Below are positions 19,034 to 28,456 of a stretch of 64,000 nt of DNA, in pieces (position 1 is the first letter of the stretch; each line of letters begins with the position of its first letter). The position numbers were made by a program, and so were the translations under genes. The stretch is taken from positions 1 to 64,000 of the forward strand of contig CAWAYV010000012.1 in the NCBI GenBank assembly GCA_963786295.1, given 5' to 3'. A model generated the notes under the pieces. It searched no databases and had not been told where the DNA came from. It saw only the letters and a program-made list of their open reading frames with translations. Origin of the DNA: JACCZX01 sp963786295 (GTDB lineage: Bacteria > Pseudomonadota > Gammaproteobacteria > Burkholderiales > Burkholderiaceae_F).

Positions 19034-19597
19034 ATGAAGCGTAGACAGTTGCTGGCAGCGACGCTCGCCGTCACCGTTTTTTCCGCGGCTGCGCAAACGC
19101 CGGCGCCGCGCGTCGTGCTCGAAACAACCCAAGGCAACATCGTTGTCGAGCTTGCCCCGCAAGCGGCGCCGAAGACCGTCGAGAACTTCCTGTCGTATGT
19201 GAAGAGCGGCCACTACGACGGCACCGTTTTTCATCGAGTGATTCCGGGGTTCATGATCCAGGGCGGCGGCTATACCGCCGACCTGAAAGAGAAGCCCACG
19301 CGCGGCACGATCCCGCTCGAAAGCCGCAACGGCTTGAAGAACGAGCGCGGCACGCTGGCGATGGCACGGCGCAGTGATCCCGACTCGGCCAGTGCGCAGT
19401 TCTTCATCAACGTGGCCGACAATGCGAATCTTGACTATCCGAAGCCTGACGGCAATGGCTATGCGGTGTTCGGCAAGGTCGTCGAAGGCATGGATGTCGT
19501 GGACAAGATCAAAGCCGCACCGACCGACAGCCGAGGATCGCATCAAAACGTCCCGGTGACGCCCATCACCGTCAAGACCGCCCGCATCGTCAAGTAA
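19034..19597 (+). CDS. ppiA: Periplasmic peptidyl-prolyl cis-trans isomerase (cyclophilin, PpiA-like)
   Basis: Cyclophilin with a signal peptide (MKRRQLLAATLAVTVFSAAA, cleavage near AAAQT). Core motifs: GTVFHRVIPGFMIQGGGY with active-site Arg, LAMARRSDPDSASAQFFINV, YAVFGKVVEGMDVVDKI. ATG 19034 follows an AAGGA site. 187 residues, like periplasmic PpiA, so it should assist folding of exported proteins. The next gene is a cytosolic paralogue; the pair is a common betaproteobacterial arrangement. Confidence 0.95.
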   Translation: MKRRQLLAATLAVTVFSAAAQTPAPRVVLETTQGNIVVELAPQAAPKTVENFLSYVKSGHYDGTVFHRVIPGFMIQGGGYTADLKEKPTRGTIPLESRNGLKNERGTLAMARRSDPDSASAQFFINVADNANLDYPKPDGNGYAVFGKVVEGMDVVDKIKAAPTDSRGSHQNVPVTPITVKTARIVK

Positions 19598-19621
19598 CCG
19601 CTATCAATTGCAGGAGCAGCA

Positions 19622-20113
19622 ATGGTTCGTCTGTACACCAACTACGGCCCGATTACGATCGAGCTCGACCACGAGCGCGCACCGAAGACGGCAGCCAACT
19701 TCGAGAGTTACGTGCGCAGCGGCTTTTACGACGGGACGTTGTTCCACCGCGTGATCAACGGCTTCATGATCCAGGGCGGCGGCTTTGAGCCCGGCATGCG
19801 TCAGAAGACCGCCGAGGATCCGATCGAGAACGAGGCGCGTAACGGATTGCGCAACGCGAAGTACACGGTCGCGATGGCGCGCACCGGCGACCCGCATTCG
19901 GCCTCGTCGCAATTTTTCATCAACGTGGCCGATAACGAATTCCTCAATCACACCTCGCCGTCCCCACAAGGCTGGGGTTACTGCGTGTTCGGCAAGGTGA
20001 TCGAAGGCACTGACACCGTCGAGAAAATCAAGGTGCTGCGTACCGGCCGGCATGGCTCGCATCAGGACGTGCCTGAAGTCAACGTGCTGATCGAGCGCGC
20101 CGAAATCATTTGA
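19622..20113 (+). CDS. ppiB: Cytosolic peptidyl-prolyl cis-trans isomerase (cyclophilin, PpiB-like)
   Basis: 163-residue cyclophilin without a signal peptide. Motifs: YDGTLFHRVINGFMIQGGGF, VAMARTGDPHSASSQFFINV, WGYCVFGKVIEGTDTVEKI. Clearly paralogous to the upstream ppiA product but starts directly at the first strand (MVRLYTNYGPITIELDH). ATG 19622 follows CAGGAGCAGCA. It lies 24 bp after ppiA and about 110 bp before lpxH; the same order ppiA-ppiB-lpxH is seen in Burkholderia-type genomes. Confidence 0.96.
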   Translation: MVRLYTNYGPITIELDHERAPKTAANFESYVRSGFYDGTLFHRVINGFMIQGGGFEPGMRQKTAEDPIENEARNGLRNAKYTVAMARTGDPHSASSQFFINVADNEFLNHTSPSPQGWGYCVFGKVIEGTDTVEKIKVLRTGRHGSHQDVPEVNVLIERAEII

Positions 20114-20224
20114 AAGCCATCTCCAAAACTACTGCGCGGCCCGATCTTGCCGCTGCGGTGCTCGCCGTAGCATTTCGTACGGTCCGCTCCTCGCGGCAAC
20201 CTCGGCGCTCGCTACGTTTTTGAG

Positions 20225-21022
20225 ATGACTTTTAGTCTCGTCGATCCACCGCCGGCGCTGGCGGTTACGCACTCGATCGAGCCGCTGGTCGATCCCGTCT
20301 TCATCTCCGATCTGCATCTGACGCTTCAGCGGCCGGCGACGATGCGGCGCTTTTTTCGTTTCATGCAGGCCGATGCGCCGGGTCACCGCGAGCTCGTCAT
20401 CCTCGGTGACCTGTTCGAATTCTGGATCGGCGACGATGCGTCGCTACCGGCGAAGCCGGTGATCGACGCACTGGCTGCGGCGTCGAACGCCGGACAGCGC
20501 ATCTTCTTGATGCACGGCAATCGCGATCCGCTGCTCGGCCACGACTTCGCGCACGCGGCCGGCGCTACGCTGCTCGCCGATCCGATCGTCGCCGAGGTCG
20601 CGGGCACGCCGACGTTGCTGTCGCACGGCGACGTCTGGTGTACGAGCGACGTTGCGTACCAGCAGTATCGCGCGATGGTCAAAAGCCCGGAGGCCCAGCG
20701 CGGCTTCCTGGCGAAATCCGTCGATGAACGGATCGCGGTCGCCAAAAGCGCGCGCATGGTGAGCGATACCGAGAAGTCGCTCAAGGCGACGGACATCATG
20801 GATGTCACGCCGGAGGCAATCAGCGCCGCGCTGAGAAGCGCGGGCGTCCGCCGCATCATCCACGGCCATACGCACCGCCCGGCCGCTCACGTGATCGATC
20901 TCGACGGTACGAGCGCCGAGCGCTGGGTGCTACCCGACTGGGATCTGGATGACGCCGAACCGCGCGGTGGCTATCTCGACTTTATCGATGGCCGCCCACG
21001 GCTCGTATTTTTCGACGACTGA
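20225..21022 (+). CDS. lpxH: UDP-2,3-diacylglucosamine diphosphatase
   Basis: Lipid A biosynthesis: hydrolyses UDP-2,3-diacylglucosamine to lipid X at the inner membrane. Metallophosphoesterase motifs in order: FISDLHLT, ILGDLFEFWIGDD, LMHGNRDPLLG, LLSHGDVWCTSD, IIHGHTHRPAAH. 265 residues, slightly longer than E. coli LpxH owing to an N-terminal extension of about 20 residues; the start could be later. The stop is 4 bp from the convergent cysE stop. The 111-bp gap upstream carries no recognised gene. Confidence 0.95.
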   Translation: MTFSLVDPPPALAVTHSIEPLVDPVFISDLHLTLQRPATMRRFFRFMQADAPGHRELVILGDLFEFWIGDDASLPAKPVIDALAAASNAGQRIFLMHGNRDPLLGHDFAHAAGATLLADPIVAEVAGTPTLLSHGDVWCTSDVAYQQYRAMVKSPEAQRGFLAKSVDERIAVAKSARMVSDTEKSLKATDIMDVTPEAISAALRSAGVRRIIHGHTHRPAAHVIDLDGTSAERWVLPDWDLDDAEPRGGYLDFIDGRPRLVFFDD

Positions 21023-21025
21023 CCG

Positions 21026-21784
21026 TCACTCATCGACGAGTCGATTCAACTGCGCAGCATCGACCTTCGATGCTTCGCTCGCCACGTCATCGAGCGAAAT
21101 GCCGCTGCGTTCGAGCGCGGCGATCAGCCGCTCTATTTCGCGCTGTTGCGAGGCCGCGTGGTCGATCAAGCCGTGCAGTGCCTTGGTCAGCGGATCGTCA
21201 CCTTCCGGAGTAATCCCGTACGCCGAAAACCCCATCGCGTTGGCGGCTTCTTCGCGTTGCGCTTCGGTTGCCTTGTGCAGGATGCGCGCCGGATTGCCGA
21301 CCGCGGTGGCGCCCGCCGGCACTTCCTTGATGACCACTGCATTCGGGCCGATGCGTGCGCGATCGCCCACCGTAAATCCGCCGAGCACTTTCGCACCGGC
21401 ACCGACGATCACGTCGCGTCCCAACGTAGGGTGACGCTTCGCACCTCGGATCGTCTTGGTGCCGCCGAGAGTGACGCCTTGATAGATCGTCGAGCCGTCG
21501 CCGACGACCGCGGTTTCCCCGATCACGATTCCCATGCCGTGATCGATAAACACGAAGCGGCCAATCTGCGCGCCGGGATGAATCTCGATGCCGGTGAAAA
21601 ACCGAGAGAGGTGCGAAACGAAACGCCCGAGCCACGGCAGCCCGTTTTTCCAGCAGCCGTGCGCGATGCGGTGCATCCACAGCGCGTGCAGGCCCGGGTA
21701 GCACGTCAACACTTCCCAGCCCGAACGCGCTGCGGGGTCGCGCTGCAAAATGCAATCGATGTCTTCGCGTAGCCGGGTAAACAT
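21026..21784 (-). CDS. cysE: Serine O-acetyltransferase
   Basis: First step of cysteine synthesis: acetyl-CoA plus serine gives O-acetylserine. N-terminal helical part (FTRLREDIDCILQRDPAARS, YPGLHALWMHRIAHGCW), then left-handed beta-helix hexapeptide repeats with catalytic His in FVFIDHGMGIVIGETAVVGD and GGTKTIRGAKRHPTLG. The C-terminus is extended with about 75 residues beyond NPARIL, as in the CysE/NifP-type long form of many betaproteobacteria. ATG 21784 matches the family start (MFTRLREDIDCIL). Adjacent upstream gene on the same strand is a TrmJ-like methyltransferase. Confidence 0.95.
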   Translation of the reverse strand: MFTRLREDIDCILQRDPAARSGWEVLTCYPGLHALWMHRIAHGCWKNGLPWLGRFVSHLSRFFTGIEIHPGAQIGRFVFIDHGMGIVIGETAVVGDGSTIYQGVTLGGTKTIRGAKRHPTLGRDVIVGAGAKVLGGFTVGDRARIGPNAVVIKEVPAGATAVGNPARILHKATEAQREEAANAMGFSAYGITPEGDDPLTKALHGLIDHAASQQREIERLIAALERSGISLDDVASEASKVDAAQLNRLVDE

Positions 21785-21797
21785 CGAACGATTGTAG

Positions 21798-22601
21798 CTA
21801 GCGCACTTTCTTGCGTCCTGCGCGCTCGCTGCGCGACTCGATGATCGCGGCGCTGATCCCGCGCAAGACGTCAAGCTCGGTCTGCGTCGGGCGCGCACGA
21901 TTGAACAGCCGCCGCAGACGAGCCATCAAGCGCTTCGGCTCGGCCGGGTCGAGATAGCCGATCGCCACCATCGCTTGCTCGAGGTGGCTGTACAAACCTT
22001 CGAGCGCATCGACGCTCGCCGGCGCTTCGTCTTCCGCAAAGCGCGTCTGCTCGGGTTGAATATCCGCGCCGCCTCGCAACGCCAGCTGGCATTCGTACGC
22101 CGTCACCTGCACCGCCTGCGCCAGATTCAGCGACGAAAACTCCGCGCTGGCGGGAATCGCGCAGCAGAACTGGCAACGCTCGACATCCTCGTTCAGCAGC
22201 CCGTCGCGCTCGGTGCCGAAGACGAACGCAATGTCGCCATCGCCGCGCGAGTTCAAGGTTTGCGCCGTCTGCAGTGCGGCGCTTCGCACGTCGATCATCG
22301 GCGGGCCGAACTGCCGGTCGTATCCGGTCATCGCAAACGCCGTGCTGACGCCGGCCAGCGCTTGCGCCAGCGTCGAGCAACTCTCGCTCGCCGCCAGCAC
22401 GTCGGCGCCGCCGGTCGCCCGCGCAACCGCATCGGGGTGATCGCGATAGTCGGCAAGGCGCGGGTTCACGATCACCAACCGGCGAAACCCCATCGTCTTC
22501 ATCGCGCGCGCGGCCGCCCCGATGTTGCCCGGATGACTCGGCGCGACGAGCACGAACCGGACGCGATCAAACACGCTGAGCGGAGAAGAGGTATCGATCA
22601 A
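21798..22601 (-). CDS. trmJ: tRNA (cytidine/uridine-2'-O-)-methyltransferase, TrmJ-like
   Basis: SPOUT-class RNA ribose methyltransferase, probably modifying position 32 of tRNAs with SAM. Motifs: FVLVAPSHPGNIGAAARAMK, FVFGTERDGLLNEDVERCQF, SSLNLAQAVQVTAYE, which form the knotted SAM site. The C-terminal extension (about 90 residues, LYSHLEQAMVAIGYLDPAEP) is typical of TrmJ rather than TrmL. The start is uncertain: TTG 22601 or GTG 22574 fit the family N-terminus; a longer frame to ATG 22691 would overlap the divergent suhB start. Confidence 0.88.
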   Translation of the reverse strand: MIDTSSPLSVFDRVRFVLVAPSHPGNIGAAARAMKTMGFRRLVIVNPRLADYRDHPDAVARATGGADVLAASESCSTLAQALAGVSTAFAMTGYDRQFGPPMIDVRSAALQTAQTLNSRGDGDIAFVFGTERDGLLNEDVERCQFCCAIPASAEFSSLNLAQAVQVTAYECQLALRGGADIQPEQTRFAEDEAPASVDALEGLYSHLEQAMVAIGYLDPAEPKRLMARLRRLFNRARPTQTELDVLRGISAAIIESRSERAGRKKVR

Positions 22602-22685
22602 TGGACTAAACTGCGCAGCCAAATTGCGCAACCAGTCTAATCGCCGCAAGGCCGCTAGAAGCCCCGCGCGCGAGCGCACCTCCTC

Positions 22686-23486
22686 ATGCACCCAATGCTC
22701 AACACGGCCATCAAGGCCGCACGCAAGGCCGGCTCGATCATTAATCGCGCCAGCATGGATCTCGATCTGATCCGCGTTTCGAGCAAAGGGCGCAGCGATT
22801 TCGTTACCGAGGTCGACAAAGCGGCCGAGCAGGCGATTCTCGACATCGTTTCAAAGGCATATCCGGATCACGCGATCCTCGCCGAAGAATCCGGCGCTTC
22901 CGGAAAATCCGAATACACGTGGATCATCGATCCGCTCGACGGCACCACCAACTTCATCCATGGCTTTCCGCAGTACGCGGTATCGATCGCGCTCAGGCAC
23001 CGCGAGCACGTAACGCAGGCGGTCGTCTACGACCCGACGCGCAACGAGCTCTTTACCGCAACGCGCGGACGCGGTGCATTCATGAACGAGCGCCGGTTGC
23101 GCGTTTCAAAGCGCGAGCGGCTGGCCGATTGCCTGATCGGCACCGGATTTCCGTTTCGCTCTCTCGAATTCCTAGACGAGTATGTGCGAATGTTCAAGAG
23201 CATCACCGAGACCACGGCCGGCGTACGCCGTCCCGGCGCCGCTGCGCTCGATCTCGCCTACGTCGCCGCCGGCCGGCTCGACGGCTTCTGGGAGATCGGA
23301 TTGTCACCATGGGACATGGCGGCAGGCAGCCTGTTGATCCTCGAAGCCGGTGGACTCGTCTCCAATTTCGAAGGCGAGCCTGGCTTCATGGAAGACGGCC
23401 GCATCGTGTGCGCGTCGCCGAAGGTTTTCCCGCAGCTGCTGAAACTGGTAGGCGACGTACATCGCCAGTACGCGAAACAGCTGTAG
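22686..23486 (+). CDS. suhB: Inositol-1-monophosphatase family protein
   Basis: Mg-dependent phosphatase of the IMPase/SuhB family, 266 residues. Metal-site motifs: AILAEESGASG (EE), WIIDPLDGTTNFIHGFPQYA (DPLDGT), and LSPWDMAAGSLLILEAGG (WD). In enterobacteria SuhB also acts as an RNA polymerase/Nus factor for rRNA transcription; whether that holds here is inference. It is divergent from trmJ, the common arrangement in proteobacteria. Start ATG 22686 has no strong ribosome site; an in-frame ATG at 22695 is possible. Confidence 0.94.
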   Translation: MHPMLNTAIKAARKAGSIINRASMDLDLIRVSSKGRSDFVTEVDKAAEQAILDIVSKAYPDHAILAEESGASGKSEYTWIIDPLDGTTNFIHGFPQYAVSIALRHREHVTQAVVYDPTRNELFTATRGRGAFMNERRLRVSKRERLADCLIGTGFPFRSLEFLDEYVRMFKSITETTAGVRRPGAAALDLAYVAAGRLDGFWEIGLSPWDMAAGSLLILEAGGLVSNFEGEPGFMEDGRIVCASPKVFPQLLKLVGDVHRQYAKQL

Positions 23487-23502
23487 CGCTCACCGGTCGC
23501 GC

Positions 23503-26500
23503 ATGAACGCACCCGACCTCACGCATCACACGCCCGATGATGCAGCAGTACTGGCGCATCAAGGCCGAGCATCCGAATGTGTTGCTGTTCTATCGGATGG
23601 GCGATTTCTACGAGCTGTTTTACGACGACGCCGAGCGCGGCGCACGCCTGCTCAATCTGACGTTGACGAAACGAGGCGCATCGAACGGCGCACCGATCAA
23701 GATGGCTGGCGTGCCGGTCGTCGCCGTCGAGCAATACCTCGGCAAGCTGGTGAAGCTCGGCGAGAGCGTTGCGATCTGCGAGCAGATCGGCGATCCAGCG
23801 ACCAGCAAAGGGCCGGTCGAGCGCAAGGTCGTGCGCGTCGTTACACCGGGCACGCTGACCGATATCTCGCTACTGAGTGACAAATCGAACGCCGGCTTGC
23901 TGGCGGTCGCGCCGCCGACGCGCCGCAACGGCGCGATCGGACTCGCCTGGCTGATCCTGTCGGCTGGAGAAATGCGCGCGGCGAGCATTCCGGCGGCGCA
24001 GCTGGCCTCCGAGCTCGCACGCATCGATCCGTCCGAGATCCTGATCGCCGAAGGATGGAGCGATACGCTGCGAACGATGATCGATCCGCTGCCATGCGCG
24101 TCGCAGTCGCGGCCCGACTGGCACTTCGACCCAGCGCGCGGCGAAGCGCTTCTGAAGGAGCAGTTGCAGGTCGCAACGCTCGACGCGTTTGGCGTGGTCG
24201 ACGCGCCCGAGATTCTCGCGGCCTGCGCCGCCCTGCTCGACTACGCGCGCTCGACTCAGGGCAACCGGCTGACGCACATAACGTCGCTGAAGCGCGAATC
24301 GACTTCAGACTTCATCGCGCTCTCAATCTGACATTGACCAAACGAGGCGCATCGAACGGCGCACCGATCAAGATGGCGGGCGTGCCGGTCGTCGCCGTCG
24401 AGCAATATCTCGGCAAGCTGGTGAAGCTCGGCGAGAGCGTTGCGATCTGCGAGCAGATCGGCGACCCTGCAACCAGCAAAGGTCCGGTCGAGCGCAAGGT
24501 CGTGCGCGTCGTTACGCCGGGCACGCTGACCGATATCTCGCTGCTCAGCGACAAGTCGAACGCCGGCCTATTGGCGGTGGCGCCGCCGACGCGCCGCAAC
24601 GGCGCGATCGGACTCGCCTGGCTGATCCTGTCGGCGGAGAAATGCGCGCGGCGAGCATTCCGGCTGCGCAGCTCGCCTCCGAGCTCGCGCGCATCGATCC
24701 GTCGGAGATCCTGATCGCCGAAGGATGGAGCGATACGCTGCGGACGCTGATCGACCCGCTGCCATGCGCCTTGCAATCGCGACCCGACTGGCACTTCGAT
24801 CCGGCGCGCGGCGAAGCGCTTCTGAAGGAGCAACTGCAGGTCGCAGCGCTCGACGCGTTCGGCGTGGCCGACGCGCCCGAGATTCTCGCCGCCTGCGCCG
24901 CCCTGCTCGACTACGCGCGCTCGACTCAGGGCAACCGGCTCACGCACATCACGTCACTGAAGCGTGAGTCGACTTCGGACTTCATCACGCTCGACCCGGT
25001 AACGCGCCGCAATCTTGAGATCACCGAGACGCTGCGCGGCGAAGACGGGCCGACGTTGTTCAAGCTGCTCGACCATTGCGCGACAACGATGGGCAGTCGG
25101 CGACTTCGGTATTGGCTGCACCATCCACTGCGTGACAGCAGTCAAGCAGCCGCGCGCCACCAAGGCATTGAGGAGCTGCTTGAAAACGATCAGCAGCGCC
25201 AGTTGCTCGCCGCCGAGCTTTACGAAGTGCCGGATCTGGAGCGTATCGCCGCGCGCGTTGCGCTCGGCTCGGTGCGTCCCCGCGAGTTGGCAGCGCTGCG
25301 CGAGGCGCTGCCGCGCGTGACTCGAATCGCCTCGCTTCTGGACAGCGTTGCTGCACCGTTGTTGTCAACGCTGCGCGACCAACTGGCAGTTCCGGAAGGC
25401 TTGCAGCTTCTTCTGACAAGTGGCGTGATCGCAGAGCCTGCCTACTCCGTACGCGACGGCGACGTCGTCGCAGCAGGCTTCGACGCCGAGCTCGACGAGT
25501 TGCGAGCACTGCGAGACAACACCGGACAGTTCCTGGTCGATCTCGAAGCACGCGAGAAAGCCCGTACAGGCATCAACAACCTGCGCGTCGAATACAACCG
25601 CGTGCACGGCTTCTACATCGAAGTCACGCATGGACAAACGACCAAGGTCCCCGACGACTACCGCCGGCGCCAGACGCTGAAGAACGCCGAGCGGTACATC
25701 ACTCCCGAGCTGAAGTCATTTGAAGACAAGGCGCTCTCCGCACGCGAACGCGCGTTGGCGCGCGAGAAGCTGCTATACGAAAAGATCGTCGCTGACGCCG
25801 CGCAGTACGTGACGCAGCTGCAGAACTGTGCCAACGCCCTCGCGTCGCTTGACGCATTACTTGCACTCGCAAAGCACGCGCAACTTGCGCGTTGGGTGCG
25901 GCCCGAGCTTGTCGAAAGAACTGGAATCGACATACGAGGCGCGCGCCACGCGGTTGTTGAGCACGAACAGGAGACGTATGTACCGAACGATTGTTCGTTG
26001 CATCCGGGCCGGCGACTGCTCGTGATCACCGGCCCGAACATGGGCGGCAAATCGACGTACATGCGCTCGATCGCTCTGATCGCTTTGCTCGCATACGCCG
26101 GTAGTTATGTTCCCGCCAGTTCTGCAACGATCGGCCCGATTGACAGCATTCAAACCCGCATCGGCGCCGCCGACGACCTAGCGCGAGGTCGCTCGACCTT
26201 CATGGTCGAAATGACCGAGGCCGCTGCAATCTTGAACGCAGCCACCGACCGCAGCTTAGTGCTGATGGACGAAATCGGCCGCGGCACTTCAACTTTCGAT
26301 GGCATGGCGCTCGCTGCTTCAATTGCACGCGAACTGGTCGAGAAAAATCGCTCAATGACGCTGTTTGCAACGCACTACTTCGAGCTGACGCAGCTGGCAG
26401 AACAACATCCAGAGATCGCCAACGTGCACGTCGCGGCCGCCGAAGCCAGCGGCAAGGTCGTGTTCCTGCACGAAGTGCGCGACGGTCCAGCGAGTCAGAG

Positions 26501-26769
26501 TTACGGGCTGGCCGTCGCGCAGCTGGCGGGCGTGTCCGTTGCGGTCGTTAGACGAGCGCGCCTGCTGCTAACTCAACTCCAAGAGCGCGCACTCGGCACG
26601 CGGCCGCAATTGGATCTGTTTGTTTCTGTACCGAACGCCGCCGCCAAACGCTCCAAATTCCGGAGATCAGTTGCGCGAACGACTGCAAGGGCTGGATCTT
26701 GACGAGGTGTCTCCGCGCGACGCGCATGCGCTGCTTGAAGAACTAAAGCGACAGGCGCAACCCGACTAA
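23503..26769 (+). CDS. mutS: DNA mismatch repair protein MutS, interrupted by indels and an internal duplication
   Basis: Mismatch-recognition ATPase. The mismatch-binding motif is VLLFYRMGDFYELFYDDAER (Phe-x-Glu in FYELF). Core and clamp domains follow (RNLEITETLRGEDGPTLFKL). The ATPase has Walker A TGPNMGGKSTYMRS, Walker B SLVLMDEIGRGTSTFDG and FATHYFELTQL. Defects: one extra C at 23533-23535 separates MNAPDLTHHTP from MMQQYW; a 671-bp stretch coding for part of the mismatch and connector domains is present twice; copy B lacks one base near 24638; and near 26655 the frame shifts so the tail LRERLQGLDLDEVSP continues to TAA 26767-26769. As written no full MutS is made. Confidence 0.92.
23651..24321 (+). 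repeat. mutS: Internal mutS tandem duplication, unit A
   Basis: 671-bp unit beginning CTCAATCTGACG, in frame with the mutS N-terminus. It repeats immediately as unit B, with a CTC microhomology at the junction. Unit A reads through LSAGEMRAASIPAAQLA without the base missing from unit B. Differences between units are mostly synonymous. Confidence 0.95.
24322..24991 (+). repeat. mutS: Internal mutS tandem duplication, unit B
   Basis: Second 670-bp unit, continuing into the rest of mutS. It lacks one base near 24638 (TCGGCGGAGAAATG against TCGGCTGGAGAAATG in unit A), so its first part is out of frame with its second part. Unit length is not a multiple of three, so the duplication itself breaks the frame. 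Confidence 0.95.
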
Positions 26770-27269
26770 TGCAGCGTCCGTCCCGACGGCTCAAACACGC
26801 GCAAAAAATCCGGCAACGTCGGCGCATCGGCTGACTCAATCTCCTCCGCAGTCGCCGCACGCACATCGATCACTCTAATCTCGAAGCGCAAGGCGAAGCC
26901 TGCGAGCTGATGGTTGCCGTCGAGCACGGCCATACCTTCGGCGATGTCGGTGATGGTGTAAACAGCTGTCGATGCACCGATCCCTGCCCCATCGACGCTC
27001 ATGCCAACTGCCGCGCCTTCACCTAAATCCTCCACGCGTACCAATGTCACGAGCTCCGGGTCGTAGTCACCGAACGCTTCTTCAGGTTCGAGGTGGACTG
27101 AAACATTGGCGCCTGCTTCTTTGCCGCGCAATTCTTCTTCGATGCGGCTAAAGATGTCGCCGTGGCCATGTAGGTAGGTCAACGGCTCGTCTGATTTTTC
27201 GAGCAAGTTATCTTGCGCGTCGTACATCTCGACGTCGATGCTGACCAAAGTGTGATCGTCGATCTTCAT
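26766..27269 (-). CDS. FKBP-type peptidyl-prolyl cis-trans isomerase, SlyD-like
   Basis: 167-residue SlyD/FkpB-class isomerase and chaperone. Typical features: TLVSIDVEMYDAQDNLLEKS, LTYLHGHGDIFSRIEEELRG, the insert-in-flap chaperone part (LEPEEAFGDYDPELVTLVRV), then AVLDGNHQLAGFALRFEIRV (the N-H-PLAG motif here NHQLAG). There is no histidine-rich metal-binding tail, so it is not a classical nickel-handling SlyD. Its stop overlaps the corrected mutS stop by four bases, tail to tail. Divergent from the RoxA-type gene with 43 bp between starts. Confidence 0.92.
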   Translation of the reverse strand: MKIDDHTLVSIDVEMYDAQDNLLEKSDEPLTYLHGHGDIFSRIEEELRGKEAGANVSVHLEPEEAFGDYDPELVTLVRVEDLGEGAAVGMSVDGAGIGASTAVYTITDIAEGMAVLDGNHQLAGFALRFEIRVIDVRAATAEEIESADAPTLPDFLRVFEPSGRTLH

Positions 27270-27276
27270 GGCAGCT

Positions 27277-27306
27277 TTGGATCGTAAATCATCGCCTTCC
27301 TATAAT
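27277..27306 (+). promoter_or_regulatory. Sigma-70 promoter for the RoxA-type gene
   Basis: TTGGAT at 27277-27282, an 18-bp spacer and a perfect TATAAT at 27301-27306. The expected transcription start, about seven bases after the -10 box, falls on the G of the GTG start codon at 27313. No ribosome site precedes that GTG, which suggests a leaderless message. Confidence 0.65.
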
Positions 27307-27312
27307 CACTCG

Positions 27313-28447
27313 GTGAATCGATCTGCAATTCTGCGCCGGCTGGGTTCGATCAGCGTGCAGCAATTCATGCGCCAGTACTGGCAGCGCAAGCCGCTGTTGA
27401 TCCGTGCAGCGCTGCCGGGCTTCACTGCCGCCGATCGACCGATCACGCCTCTTTGAGCTCGCTCGAGACCCGCAAGCCGAAAGCCGCTTGATTGCCGCGT
27501 TCGGGCGCCGCCGATCGCTGAAGCACGGACCGTTCCTTCGCCTGCCGTCGACCAAGCGCGCGCGTTGGACGCTGTTGGTGCAAGGCGTCGATCTCCTCGA
27601 TGACTCGGCGCGCAGCTTGCTGTCGCGCTTTCGATTCGTGCCCGATGCGCGGCTGGACGATCTGATGGTGAGCTTTGCCACCGATGGAGGCGGCGTCGGC
27701 GCGCACGTTGATTCGTACGATGTCTTCCTGTTGCAAGCCTCCGGTCGTCGACGCTGGCGCATTAGCCGCCAGCGAAATCTGCGTGCGAAGCCGGGATCGC
27801 CGATCCATAACGTCGAAGGCTTTCGCGCGTCGAGCGAATGGGTGCTCGATGCAGGCGACATGCTTTATCTGCCTCCGGGCGTTGCGCACGAAGGAATCGC
27901 GATCGGCGAATGCATCACGTATTCGATCGGTTTCCGGGCGCCGAGTTATCAACAGCTGCTGGAGCCCTGGTTCGCGGATTACGCCGAGCATGCAAGTGCG
28001 CGCGGCCGATACGCAGACAGCGGTGCCAGGGCGAGCGCGCATCCAGCAGCATTGCCCCGGCAAATGACGCGACAGATCCACACTGAGCTCGCGCGCTGCA
28101 ATCCTGGCCTAAGCGATACCGAGCGCTTCCTGCTGCGTCACTTGAGCGAACCGAAGGCAACGACCGTTTTCGATGCAGCGCTGAAGAACTTCTCGCTTAC
28201 ACAGTTTCGACGCCAGGCGACTTCGCGCGGATTGGCGTTGGATCGCAGGACTCGAGTTATCTATTCGGATGCGGCGATCGGCATCAACGGCGAGTGGATC
28301 CAGCCGCCGCCGGGTGCGATGGCGACACTGAAAACGCTTGCCGACCAGCGCGCGCTTTCTGCGCTTCAAGTGAAGCGCGCTCCCGCATCCGCCTGGGCAC
28401 TGCTGCACGATTGGTACAGCGCCGGCTGGATCGCGATCGTCGATTAA
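27313..28447 (+). CDS. Cupin/JmjC-type ribosomal oxygenase (RoxA/YcfD-like), frame broken
   Basis: 2-oxoglutarate/Fe(II) oxygenase; the family member RoxA hydroxylates an arginine of ribosomal protein L16. N-terminus from GTG 27313: ILRRLGSISVQQFMRQYWQR and KPLLIRAALPGF. After a shift near 27440 it continues ARDPQAESRLIAAFGRR, the iron site GAHVDSYDVFLLQASGRRRW (HxD) and LYLPPGVAHEGIA (distal His), then the C-terminal dimer/winged part. Combined length about 378 residues, normal for RoxA. An ATG at 27368 is an alternative start but would drop conserved residues. Divergent from the SlyD-like gene; probably co-transcribed with the next gene. Confidence 0.88.
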
Positions 28448-28456
28448 GCTTTTGCG

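Noticed and set aside
20114..20224. RNA gene or riboswitch between ppiB and lpxH
   Set aside because: GC-rich with some self-complementarity but no recognisable RNA family; could be another dispersed palindrome.
24055..24714. Separate small gene inside mutS
   Set aside because: It is the mutS duplication read across the unit junction in a shifted frame, not an independent protein.
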